Origin: Sphaerisporangium album
Lineage (GTDB): Bacteria > Actinomycetota > Actinomycetes > Streptosporangiales > Streptosporangiaceae
Length of the DNA stretch: 64,000 nucleotides
Assembly: GCF_003323745.1 (NCBI RefSeq)
Contig: NZ_QOIL01000024.1
Coordinates: forward strand, 85,661 to 149,660
Direction: 5' to 3'
Shown: positions 1 through 8,264 of the stretch, in pieces
How the letters are laid out: each line of letters starts with the position of its first letter
How positions within the stretch are numbered: position 1 is the stretch's first letter
Notes under the pieces: generated by a model
Database searches by the model: none
Told to the model about the DNA's origin: nothing
Seen by the model: only the letters and a program-made list of their open reading frames with translations
Translations under genes and position numbers: made by a program

Positions 1-2
1 TT

Positions 3-1100
3 AGTGATAACGGTGATGCGTTGGGCAAGGCCATCGAAGCCGCAACCCTGTACTTTCGCGACCATGACGGCACGCCGCAAAAACCGTCGCGCGGTTTCCT
101 ATCAGCTAAACTCGCTTCAGAGTTCATCAAATTGGAAATTGATCGCGTCATGGCCGACGACTCGTTCGAATCCCATGTTCCGCCTCTTACAACTGGCCGT
201 GTCCTCGCGGGCTACATCATCGATATCAACGGTGCCGCTCAATCTGGGACCACAATCCCGAGCGTGGTTTCAGGTGCCGATAATCCTCTCAGTCCCGGGC
301 AGGACCCTTGGGGGGTTGGGCAGTTCGATCGGGTCTCTCTGAACGAGGTGATGAAGCAGGCGTTCACGGATGAAAAAGCGTTCGCTATTGTCCTGGCCGC
401 CCAGACCGTGTTGGCGGCCCGCCTTCTCGATCATGGGGCTGCAGAGGTGGCCGCAGGGCGGGGGGATGACGCACTTGTTGCAAGCGTAAAGCAGGCGGCG
501 GCCGGCTTCGGCTTGATCAGGGATGCGGCGGGGCTGGCCGGGATCGAGAGCGGCAAGGAGATGGACGAGGCGAAAGCGCGGAATATGAAGATTCTGGCAG
601 CCCTCGTCGATATGGGTCTCGCCTGGCCGCAGGAGGTGCCTTGGGCACGGCTCGCCGGCGGCATCGGGGCTTGGACTGGCATGATCGAGGACATGAACAA
701 GGGAAACGCGGAGGACAAGGCCCGCCTCCAGGCTGACCAGGCCCTCGATCTAACTCGAAATTTCGTCCATGATCTCGCCGCCCAAGCGATGCTCAAGCAC
801 GGCCTGTTCGGAAAATCTGAACCTCCGGCACGGACTCATCCTTGGGCCACGCTGGAGGGGCTGAACAAGGGTGATGATCCTCGCGACAACCCCAATAACT
901 TTCTTAAAGACGATGGCCGGACGCTCATGACCAGGGATGAGATGATCGACAAAAAGGCTGCCAACGAAACTGACATGTACCGGCGGGTTGAAGCGTATGA
1001 GCGATGGCTCCGCGAAGGGCTGTCGGGAAGGTCATGGCGAGATCTCGAAAATCAACTGGATGTGAGCTTCTTCGGTGGTCTGAGGCATCACGGATCATGA
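3..1100 (+). CDS. Hypothetical protein, 5'-partial, WXG100-associated (DUF6571-like?)
   Basis: The frame is open from the left edge, so the N-terminus lies outside the window; the first in-window start-like codon (TTG at 21) is probably internal. About 365 residues are visible, with no signal peptide, membrane segment or catalytic motif that I recognise. The middle is Ala-rich and helical (about residues 110-270) and the C-terminal 70 residues are charged. The next gene starts inside its stop (ATGA overlap at 1097), and a lipoprotein and a WXG100-like protein follow, so it belongs to that set. The general look (long, Ala-rich, beside WXG proteins) recalls the actinobacterial DUF6571 proteins, but this is a memory-based impression. 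Function unknown. Confidence 0.7.
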   Translation, partial: SDNGDALGKAIEAATLYFRDHDGTPQKPSRGFLSAKLASEFIKLEIDRVMADDSFESHVPPLTTGRVLAGYIIDINGAAQSGTTIPSVVSGADNPLSPGQDPWGVGQFDRVSLNEVMKQAFTDEKAFAIVLAAQTVLAARLLDHGAAEVAAGRGDDALVASVKQAAAGFGLIRDAAGLAGIESGKEMDEAKARNMKILAALVDMGLAWPQEVPWARLAGGIGAWTGMIEDMNKGNAEDKARLQADQALDLTRNFVHDLAAQAMLKHGLFGKSEPPARTHPWATLEGLNKGDDPRDNPNNFLKDDGRTLMTRDEMIDKKAANETDMYRRVEAYERWLREGLSGRSWRDLENQLDVSFFGGLRHHGS

Positions 1101-1708
1101 AGTTGAAGCCGCTCGCCTCCATGGCGGCCATGCTATGTATGCTTGCCACATCAACGGCATGTCAGAACGATGATGTCGGGATCGATCGCACACCCATCCC
1201 GAAATCAGCCGCTCCGCCGTTCGCATGCGAATATATTCCAATCAAAGCGGTGCAACTGATGACCGGCGTACGCGATCCGATCGCGCATGGATTCTTCGAT
1301 CTAGATATCTCGAATGGCTTAGGTGCCGGAACGTGTACGATATATCAGCCGACCGACGAGAAGTCGAAGGTGCTACTGGTCGATCTCGCGCCGGGAGGGT
1401 ACTCGGAACTAGTTGAAAGTCAGATCTCGGCCGGAGCCTCGCCATTGCCGGAGATCGTCCCTGGGGCCATCGGCTACTACTTCAAGCCCCCCGATGGAAA
1501 TTACAACCGCGCGAACGCGCTTCTCGTGCGTGGTAAGGCGATGCTCAGCATCCAACTGGATATTGGGGTCTCGGGGCGGGACAACGCGGCTGATGTGGTG
1601 GCGCTTATGAAGTTGATCGCGCCGAAGCTGATCACGGATGCCAGTGCGCCGTCGCCCGGGCCGTCAGGGGAGGGTGTTTCTCCTTCGCCGACGAAGACGA
1701 AGGGGTGA
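1097..1708 (+). CDS. Secreted lipoprotein, DUF3558-like
   Basis: Protein of 203 residues with a type II signal peptide: Lys near the N-terminus, a short hydrophobic stretch and a lipobox-like T-S-T-A-C with Cys at about residue 19, so it should be anchored on the outer face of the membrane. The rest has two further Cys (in FACEY and AGTCTIY) that could form a disulfide, an arrangement reminiscent of DUF3558 lipoproteins. The C-terminus is a Pro/Ser/Lys tail. The ATG overlaps the stop of the preceding gene (ATGA), and the WXG100-like gene follows after 6 bp, so the three are co-transcribed. I chose this ATG rather than an in-frame upstream start because of the overlap and the clean signal peptide. 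Ligand and role unknown. Confidence 0.75.
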   Translation: MKLKPLASMAAMLCMLATSTACQNDDVGIDRTPIPKSAAPPFACEYIPIKAVQLMTGVRDPIAHGFFDLDISNGLGAGTCTIYQPTDEKSKVLLVDLAPGGYSELVESQISAGASPLPEIVPGAIGYYFKPPDGNYNRANALLVRGKAMLSIQLDIGVSGRDNAADVVALMKLIAPKLITDASAPSPGPSGEGVSPSPTKTKG

Positions 1709-1714
1709 GCGGGG

Positions 1715-2017
1715 ATGCCGCAGTTGGTGCCGAACCCGCTTTGTGCGGCGCTGGAGGAGGCGTTGCGGGCGGTGGAGACGATGATCCGTGAGGTGGATGA
1801 CGACATCGAGGGGCCGTATCGGGCGTTTCACGGGGGCGGGGTCTGGACAGGACCGACCGCCGTGCGGTTCGACGCCCAGCTCGTTCACTACCGCACGCGC
1901 GTCCGGGGCTCCGGAGACAAGATCCTCTCCGAGCTACGACTGGCCCTGGCCCGCACCCCCCGAGAGGTGACCGAACACGAGGCCAGGTCGATAGCCCAGA
2001 GGTACGGCCTGTCCTGA
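1715..2017 (+). CDS. WXG100-family-like small protein
   Basis: A 100-residue protein predicted to be almost all helical, with a W-T-G turn at residues 44-46 between two helices, as in WXG100/ESAT-6-like proteins secreted by type VII systems. Length is exactly that of the family. It ends a three-gene run (unknown large protein, lipoprotein, this gene) with 6 bp spacing and a GAGCGGGG stretch just upstream as ribosome binding site. No ESX ATPase is visible in the window, so secretion by a type VII system is inference. It could instead be a non-secreted helical hairpin protein. Confidence 0.7.
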   Translation: MPQLVPNPLCAALEEALRAVETMIREVDDDIEGPYRAFHGGGVWTGPTAVRFDAQLVHYRTRVRGSGDKILSELRLALARTPREVTEHEARSIAQRYGLS

Positions 2018-2264
2018 CGCTGTCGGTCACAAGTGCGCCTCCGGCCACTAGGTCGTGTCCGGGGGCGTCATCACGCGCTCCCAGGGCCGATCCCAACCGC
2101 CGGTCGCCGACAGGCGTGCCACCTTTGGGCACGTCCCGGTTGGAACCACGGTCATGGATTCGTCGGGTTACGGAGGACGTCAGGCTTGTCGTCTCGGAGG
2201 CCACGGCCGCGGTCAAGGCGATCGTCCCCGCTTTTGACGCGGTGCGGGTTGCTGGTCGCCGGGC

Positions 2265-2849
2265 TCAGTGCAATTTTCGCTCCGGCTCGCCGAACGCGCC
2301 CACGTCCCGGATGCCGTCGGCGGCCCTGCCGCTCAGCACCGAGTACGCGTCCGAAACGGTGGTCCATTGGCGGGAGGCGAGCGAGTCGGGGATGACCCGG
2401 CGGTAGACCGCGGAGAAGGCTTCGGCCAGGTCGGGCGAAGGGTGGCCCGCGTTCCAGAAGACCGCCAGCCGGCCGCCGGGCCGTAGCGCCTCGGCGGCCT
2501 TCGCCGCTCCCGCGACCGGGTCCACCCAGTGCCATGCCTGTCCGGAGACGACGGCGTCGAATTGCCGGCTGGCCGGGTCCCAGGCTTCGAACGCCATCAT
2601 CTCGACATCGAGCCCGCGCTGTCGCGCCCACTCGGCCATCCGCGCGTCGACCTCGACCCCGAGCACCTTGCGACCGGCGGCCAGGAACTGCCGGGCCGCG
2701 ATGCCGGTACCGATGCCGACGTCGAGGAAGTCGGGCCGGGGGCTTTCGGCGACGATGCGCTCCACCAACGCGTCGGGATAGCGGGGTCTGGCCCTTTCGT
2801 AGCGTTCGGGGTCCGAGCGGAACGACTCCGCAGGGGAACCCGTCTGCAA
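2265..2849 (-). CDS. Class I SAM-dependent methyltransferase, C-terminally short
   Basis: Residues 10-35 match the usual N-terminus of the family (SF..DPERYERARPRYP) and motif I is clear at 42-49 (LDVGIGTG), followed by an acidic motif II (VEVD), the W-H-W element typical of UbiE/Methyltransf_11 relatives, and LRPGGRLAVFWN as post-motif III. The start is a TTG; there is no better upstream codon. At 194 residues it stops about 50-60 residues before the usual C-terminus of this family, and the 250 bp downstream shows no matching continuation in another frame that I can see, so it may be truncated. Substrate cannot be assigned. It stands alone between the WXG set and the protease gene. Confidence 0.7.
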   Translation of the reverse strand: MQTGSPAESFRSDPERYERARPRYPDALVERIVAESPRPDFLDVGIGTGIAARQFLAAGRKVLGVEVDARMAEWARQRGLDVEMMAFEAWDPASRQFDAVVSGQAWHWVDPVAGAAKAAEALRPGGRLAVFWNAGHPSPDLAEAFSAVYRRVIPDSLASRQWTTVSDAYSVLSGRAADGIRDVGAFGEPERKLH

Positions 2850-3327
2850 GAAACAAACGAATTTACGCAGAATTCATACCGAAACAGGAAGAGGGCGCAT
2901 AAATGGGACCGCATTCGAGGGGCTAGATCGCTAAGGTGTGGGGGTGTGGCTGGAACGGGGAATCTTGGCCAGGTCTGTTCGGTGGGTCCCGGGGGTGGGT
3001 GGCCCTCGACGGGCCGTGTACGTGCTCGGGGCGGTGGGCGTGCGAGCCTCGCTCGCCACAAGTCGCGCCGTCCGAAAACCGCCCGCCGCAACACCGTGAT
3101 CTTCGCCGTCGGCGAAGCCTCCCCCGGCCGGTGGCGGCTCGCCATTCCCGCTGATCCAAGCCGACGGGCTGGACAGCTCTCCTGAATCCCTGAATTCCAG
3201 GTCCATCCGGGCTGAGGCGCCACCCGGATGTTCCGTACGGCATCGCGCGAGCCGTCCGGAGCCTTCACCGTCCGTGCGGTTTGTCATGCACTGCCGCCGG
3301 GCGTCCCCCTAGGAAAGGACCTCTCCC
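2850..3327. other. Intergenic region between methyltransferase and subtilase gene
   Basis: About 480 bp without a convincing gene on either strand; long open frames here lack any recognisable protein signature. It holds a small perfect hairpin (CTTCGCC-gtc-GGCGAAG, 3101-3117), which could be a weak terminator or mRNA structure, and the ribosome binding site AGGAAAGGA at about 3312-3320 that serves the TTG start of the protease at 3328. The promoters of the two divergent neighbours must lie here, but I see no clear consensus pair. Confidence 0.5.
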
Positions 3328-5619
3328 TTGTCGCGATCCATGCGGCTTTTGCGTGCCCTGGGGACGGTCGCCGTCGCCACGGCCGTCGTCTTCTCCTCCA
3401 CCGCCGCCCACGCGGGCGGCCCGACGAACAAAGAGCCCACCCCGCCGCCCAAGGTGGCGGCGGCGGTACGCGGCAGCGTGGCCGACGGTCGTACCGGCAC
3501 CTTCTGGGTGCGCCTCGCCAAGCGCGCCGACTTCAGCACCGTGGCCGGGAAGAAGACCCGGGCCGGGCGGGCCGCCGAGGTGATCCGCGTCCGTAAGGAG
3601 GCGGCCGACTCGTCCCAGAAGCGGGTCATCGCCGCCGCGCGCGCCGCCCACGCCGACTTCACGGCGTTCTGGATCTCCAACACGGTCAAGGTGACCGGCG
3701 GCAGCGCGCTGCTGGAGCAACTGGCCGCGCTGCCCGAGGTCTCGAAGATCGAGCCGGACGTCCCGGCCGTCATCCCGAAGCCCATCGCGGCCCCAAAGGC
3801 GCAGGCCACGGTGGCCGGCGTCGAGTGGAACGTCAACAAGATCCAGGCCGACCGCGTGTGGAGCGAGTACTCCGATCGTGGTCAGGGGATCGTGGTCGCC
3901 AACATCGACACCGGCGTCCAGTGGGACCACCCTGCCCTGATCGGCCAGTACCGGGGCAACTCCGGCGGCACCGTGAACCACAACTACGCCTGGTACAACC
4001 CGACGGGCGGATGCCCGACCTCCGCGCCGTGTGACACCGACGGGCACGGCACGCACACGATGGGGACGATGGCTGGAGACGACGGCGGGTCCAACAAGAT
4101 CGGCGTCGCTCCCGGGGTGAAGTGGATCGCGGCCAAGGGCTGTGAGGGCACCACCTGCGCGGCGGCGAACCTGATGGCGGCCGGCCAGTGGATGCTGGCC
4201 CCCACCGACCTCTCCGGCGCGAACCCCCGGCCCGACCTGGCCCCCGACGTGGTGAACAACTCGTGGGGCGCCCCGGGCTACTCGGAGTGGTATGCCGATG
4301 TCCTGTCCGCCTGGGTGAAGGCGGGCATCTTCCCGGCGTTCTCCAACGGCAACTCCGGACCGGCCTGTGGGACGGCGAACTACCCGGGCGGGCTCATCCA
4401 GGCCTACAGCTCGGGAGCCTTCGACGCGAATGACGTGATCGCGCCGTTCTCCAGCCGCGGCACCGGCGACACCTACATCAAGCCGGACATCGCCGCCCCC
4501 GGCGTGAACGTCCGTTCCTCGGTGCCGGGCGGCGCCTACGCGGGCTACAGCGGGACCTCCATGGCGTCCCCGCACACGGCGGCGACGGTGGCGCTGATCT
4601 GGGCGGCGGTGCCGTCCCTGCGCGGCAACGTCGACGCGACGCGGGTGGTACTGGACGGCACCGCCGTGCCGACCCCCGACACCTCCTGCGCCTCCGCCGG
4701 GACGGCCAACGAGGTCTGGGGGCACGGCAAGCTGGACGCCTACGCCGCGGTGGCGCGGGCCAGGTCGGGCGTCATCGCGCCGGGAACCGAACTGCCGCTG
4801 GTGATGGGCTACAACAGGTCGCTGCCCGGCACGGACGGTCACTGGGGCTTCTACTCGGTCGACCACGACCCCGCGACCTACTGGGAGGTGCCGTCGTATG
4901 TGAACACGGTCGGCATCAACTACGCCTTCGACGGCGGCCGCCGCACGACGGACAAGATAGTGGTCCAGCTCCCGGCCGGTGAGCCGGCCCGGACGCTGAC
5001 GATGTCGGTCCAGGCGGCCTATGTGGACAGCACGGTGGACGCCGTCACGGTGGTCCCGCAGCAGACCTACAGCTTCAACCCGGCCACCGGCAACAAGGTC
5101 ACGATCACCTTCCCGCCGGTCTACGGGTGCTGCCTGTCGCTGAACTTCCCAAGCGGCCCCTGGACGCCGACCATCAAGATCGCCGAGGTGCAGGCGTTCT
5201 CGGCGGCGGGCAAGAACGCGGCCCTCGGCCGGCCGCTCACGGGTACCGCCCAGCCGGGCTACGGCACGGCGAACGCGGTGGACGGCAACACCTCCACCTA
5301 CTGGGAGAGCGCCAACAACGCCTTCCCGCAGTCCGTCACCCTGGACCTCGGCGCGACCTGCCGGATCTACCAGGTGGAGATGGCGCTGCCGCCGTCGTGG
5401 GGCGCTCGCACCCAGACGGCGACCATCGAGGGCAGCACGGACGGCGTCACCTACAAGCCGATCGTCGGGTCGCGGGCGTACAGCTTCAGTCCGGCGTCGG
5501 CGAACACCGTGGCGGTGAGCTTCAACATGGCCTCCGTCCGGTACGTCCGGCTGGTGTTCACCGCCAACACCGCGTGGCCCGCCGCACAACTCTCCGAGCT
5601 GCGGGTCCTCGCCTCCTGA
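3328..5619 (+). CDS. Secreted subtilase (S8 serine peptidase) with discoidin-like C-terminal domains
   Basis: A 763-residue extracellular protease. An Ala-rich Sec signal peptide (to about residue 28, AHA) is followed by an I9-like propeptide (about 45-150) and the S8 catalytic domain: Asp194 in NIDTGV, His240 in DGHGTH, the oxyanion Asn in the FSNGNSG stretch (340-342) and Ser411 in GTSMASPH. Two beta-sandwich segments follow (about 490-625 and 630-763); the last is a recognisable F5/8-type C (discoidin) domain with NAVDGNTSTYWES, likely binding carbohydrate. The TTG start is preferred because AGGAAAGGA lies about 8 bp upstream; an ATG four codons later is possible. A strong terminator follows, so it is probably monocistronic. 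Confidence 0.92.
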   Translation: MSRSMRLLRALGTVAVATAVVFSSTAAHAGGPTNKEPTPPPKVAAAVRGSVADGRTGTFWVRLAKRADFSTVAGKKTRAGRAAEVIRVRKEAADSSQKRVIAAARAAHADFTAFWISNTVKVTGGSALLEQLAALPEVSKIEPDVPAVIPKPIAAPKAQATVAGVEWNVNKIQADRVWSEYSDRGQGIVVANIDTGVQWDHPALIGQYRGNSGGTVNHNYAWYNPTGGCPTSAPCDTDGHGTHTMGTMAGDDGGSNKIGVAPGVKWIAAKGCEGTTCAAANLMAAGQWMLAPTDLSGANPRPDLAPDVVNNSWGAPGYSEWYADVLSAWVKAGIFPAFSNGNSGPACGTANYPGGLIQAYSSGAFDANDVIAPFSSRGTGDTYIKPDIAAPGVNVRSSVPGGAYAGYSGTSMASPHTAATVALIWAAVPSLRGNVDATRVVLDGTAVPTPDTSCASAGTANEVWGHGKLDAYAAVARARSGVIAPGTELPLVMGYNRSLPGTDGHWGFYSVDHDPATYWEVPSYVNTVGINYAFDGGRRTTDKIVVQLPAGEPARTLTMSVQAAYVDSTVDAVTVVPQQTYSFNPATGNKVTITFPPVYGCCLSLNFPSGPWTPTIKIAEVQAFSAAGKNAALGRPLTGTAQPGYGTANAVDGNTSTYWESANNAFPQSVTLDLGATCRIYQVEMALPPSWGARTQTATIEGSTDGVTYKPIVGSRAYSFSPASANTVAVSFNMASVRYVRLVFTANTAWPAAQLSELRVLAS

Positions 5620-5635
5620 CCCCGTTCACGCGCCG

Positions 5636-5665
5636 GCCGGGCGCCTTCACGACAGGGCGCCCGGC
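5636..5665 (+). terminator. Hairpin terminator after the subtilase gene
   Basis: Perfect 10-bp inverted repeat GCCGGGCGCC / GGCGCCCGGC with a 10-nt loop, 17 bp after the protease stop codon. No T-run, as is common in high-G+C actinobacteria. Confidence 0.7.
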
Positions 5666-5769
5666 TGCGTTCGGGGACGTCTTACCCCGAAGGTGAATTC
5701 TTCGGGACCCCGCCAACATCGGGGCCCGGACGGGCGTCCCATGGGGCAGGGACTCCGAAGGAGACGGTC

Positions 5770-7026
5770 ATGCGCGGGACGTTCAAGGGGATGCGGAAGG
5801 GCGGCCTCGTCGTGGCCGTCGCGGTGGGGCTGGCGGGGGTCGCGGTCCCCGCCGAGGCCAAGCCCGTCAGGCCGGCGGTGGCGGGCGACGTCAACGGTGA
5901 CGGGCGCGTCGACGTGATCGCCGGGCTGCCCCTCCTGAAGGTGAAGGGCAAGAGCGACGCCGGAGGCGTGGTCGTCTACTTCGGCGGCGCGAAGCAGGTC
6001 TCCACTCAGGGGCGGGTCGTCACGCTCGCCGCTCCCGTCGCGCGGGAGAACCTCGGGCGGGTGCTCGCCTCCGGCGACTTCGACGCGGACGGCTACGCCG
6101 ACGTCCTGGCGTCCGCACGCAAGAAGCTCGTGGTCTTCCGCGGGTCGCCGACCGGGCTGCGCGGCGCGGACGCCAAGGTGCTGTCGTGGCCGGTGACCGA
6201 GCCCGCCATGGCGGCCGCCGACTTCGACGGCGACGGTTACGGGGACGTGGCCGTCACCGGCAGCGAGCGGATCGTCGTGCTGCGCGGCGGCAGGTCCGGC
6301 CTGCGGGTGGCGGGGGGCCTGGCCAACGGGGCCCCGCGGTTCGGCGCGGACCTCGCCGCCGGCGACGTGAACGGCGACGGCAGGCCCGACCTGGTGGCCA
6401 CCGAGCACCGCGTGGCCCTGCCCGACCCCGTCGGGCCGCAACGGATCACCGTCGTGCCCGGCTCTCGTGCCGGGCTCTCGCTGACCCGCGCGTGGTCGAT
6501 CACTCCGACCGAGCGGGCCGCCCGTGACCTCGCCGTCGCGGACGTGAACGGCGACCACAGGGCCGACCTCGTCCGGATCACCTCGACCGAAGGCGAGAAC
6601 TTCCGGGTGCTCGTCCAGCTCAGCCAGGGCAACGGCTTCGCCCCGGCGCGGACGGTGGCGACGGGCGACGACTACTACCCGGCCAACGTCGCCCTCGGCG
6701 ACATCACCGGGGACGGCCGCGCCGACCTGGCCGTCCACATCTCCGCCGAGGGCGACCACGACTGGGCCCTGCTGTACGCCGGGACCGCCACGGGCGTGGG
6801 CGCGCAGCCGATCCGGCGGTACGCGCACGACACCTACGAGACCAGGTACGGCACGAGCCTGCGCCTGGCGGACGTCCGCGGCGACCGGCGCGCGGACGTC
6901 ATCGCCGGACTGCCGGGCGTGTACGGCGCCGGCGCGCTGGAGGTCCTCCCGAGCGGCGCGCCGGGGGGCGCCCAGCGGCTCGGCCTCAAGACCCCGGGCG
7001 GCCTGGGCCTGAGCCAGCCCTCCTGA
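5770..7026 (+). CDS. Secreted FG-GAP/VCBS repeat beta-propeller protein
   Basis: A 418-residue exported protein. The N-terminus has basic residues and a hydrophobic core ending in AEA (about residue 34), a Sec signal peptide. The mature part is about seven FG-GAP repeats, each with a calcium-binding loop of the D-x-N/D-G-D-G type: DVNGDGRVDV, DFDADGYADV, DFDGDGYGDV, DVNGDGRPDL, DVNGDHRADL, DITGDGRADL and a weaker DVRGDRRADV. This is the integrin-alpha-like seven-bladed propeller. No catalytic domain is attached, so a binding or structural role at the cell surface is likely. GGAGACGGTC precedes the ATG. It is converging with the molybdenum hydroxylase operon; only 145 bp lie between. Confidence 0.9.
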   Translation: MRGTFKGMRKGGLVVAVAVGLAGVAVPAEAKPVRPAVAGDVNGDGRVDVIAGLPLLKVKGKSDAGGVVVYFGGAKQVSTQGRVVTLAAPVARENLGRVLASGDFDADGYADVLASARKKLVVFRGSPTGLRGADAKVLSWPVTEPAMAAADFDGDGYGDVAVTGSERIVVLRGGRSGLRVAGGLANGAPRFGADLAAGDVNGDGRPDLVATEHRVALPDPVGPQRITVVPGSRAGLSLTRAWSITPTERAARDLAVADVNGDHRADLVRITSTEGENFRVLVQLSQGNGFAPARTVATGDDYYPANVALGDITGDGRADLAVHISAEGDHDWALLYAGTATGVGAQPIRRYAHDTYETRYGTSLRLADVRGDRRADVIAGLPGVYGAGALEVLPSGAPGGAQRLGLKTPGGLGLSQPS

Positions 7027-7171
7027 AGACGGCGTTGGCGGCGCTTATGAGTTGTGGCGGGCGGCAGGGTAGTGCGTGCGGTCGTCTACTACGGTTTCGG
7101 CTCGCCATGTCGGACCGGCTTGTCGGCGCCGCCTCCCCGGTGACCAAGAATGCGGCGCCTTCGACGGTGCT

Positions 7172-8119
7172 CTAGACGGTCGCGGCGGCGTGGGTCAGGG
7201 CGCGGTGGGTGAGGACGCGGGCGAGGTGGCGGCGGTAGTCCGGGGTGGCGTGGAGGTCGGCGGTCGGGGAGGTGTCCCCGTCGGCGAGGGACGCTGCCTC
7301 GCGCAGTGTGTCGTGCGGGCCCGAGCCGTTCGCCGAGGGCAGTCGTGCGGTGGACGGGGAGCCGTTCGCGGTGGCGTGCGGGACGGGGGGAAGCTCGGCG
7401 TCCACGGCGGCGGACTCCACTGCGGTGGCGCGGAGTGGGGTCGGGCCCATGTTGGTGAGGCCCACGCGGGCCTCGGCCACGTGGCGGGCGCCGCTCTCGG
7501 AGACCGTGACCCGTACGGCCGCCGCGACGCCGACGATCGCCCAGGCCTGGGCGGTGCGGTGGAATTTCTCGTAGTGGTAGCCCCAGCCCTCGCCCAGCTT
7601 GGGGACGCGCACAGCGGTGAGGATCTCGCCCGGTTCGAGGGCGGTTTCCAGGTAGTCGGTGAAGAAGTCCGTCGCCGTGACCACCCGCTCGCCCGTCGTG
7701 GAGCGCAGGACGAACTCCATGTCCAGGGCCACCGCCACGGCGGGCAGGTCGCCGGCGGGGTCGGCGTGGGCCATGGAGCCGCCGAATGTCCCCCGGTGCC
7801 GTACGGCCGGGTCGGCGACGGTCGCCGTGGCCAGCGCCACCAGCGGGCATCCGGCGCGGACGACCGGCGAGCGGATGATCTCGTCGTGGGTGGTGGTGGC
7901 ACCGATGTGGACGTGCCCGCCCTCGTCGCGGACGCCGCGCAGCTCGGGCAGCCGTCCTACGTCGACCAGCACGCTGGGGTAGGCCAGCCGCAGCCGCAGC
8001 AGGGGAAGCAGGGACTGCCCGCCGGACAGCACCTTGGCCTCCTCGCCTGCGTCCGCCAGCACCTCGACGGCCTCGTCCACGGAGGACGCGCGCACGTAGT
8101 CGAAGCTCGCCGGGATCAT
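7172..8119 (-). CDS. Molybdenum hydroxylase FAD-binding (medium) subunit, CoxM-like
   Basis: The FAD subunit of a xanthine dehydrogenase/CO dehydrogenase-type enzyme; it passes electrons from the 2Fe2S subunit via FAD. Seen: N-terminal MIPASFDYVR, the FAD pyrophosphate loop AKVLSGGQSLLPLL near residue 30, and the second FAD segment RHRGTFGGSMAHADPAGDLPA. I start at this ATG because the protein then begins with the family's canonical MIPxxFDY; an ATG five codons upstream is also possible. A low-complexity stretch of about 35 residues (Ser/Pro/Asn/Gly-rich, around 235-270) interrupts the usual C-terminal domain just before TPDYRRHLARVL, an unusual insertion. Last gene of the operon, 145 bp after the Mo subunit. 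Confidence 0.88.
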   Translation of the reverse strand: MIPASFDYVRASSVDEAVEVLADAGEEAKVLSGGQSLLPLLRLRLAYPSVLVDVGRLPELRGVRDEGGHVHIGATTTHDEIIRSPVVRAGCPLVALATATVADPAVRHRGTFGGSMAHADPAGDLPAVAVALDMEFVLRSTTGERVVTATDFFTDYLETALEPGEILTAVRVPKLGEGWGYHYEKFHRTAQAWAIVGVAAAVRVTVSESGARHVAEARVGLTNMGPTPLRATAVESAAVDAELPPVPHATANGSPSTARLPSANGSGPHDTLREAASLADGDTSPTADLHATPDYRRHLARVLTHRALTHAAATV

Positions 8120-8264
8120 GACAGACCTCCGCATACCGTCGGCCGGATCGGGACAGTTCGTCTCGAAGGCGAGGCGGATCGTGACGTGGCGTCGCCGGTC
8201 ACCGGCCGTATCCGGACGGGACGTCTCGTGGGTGGGCAGGTTTCGTTCGTTCGACGCGCAGGGG

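Noticed and set aside
3265..5589. 774-codon open frame on the minus strand opposite the subtilase gene
   Set aside because: Arg/Gly/His-rich low-information translation, no domain; a shadow of the real gene caused by high G+C.
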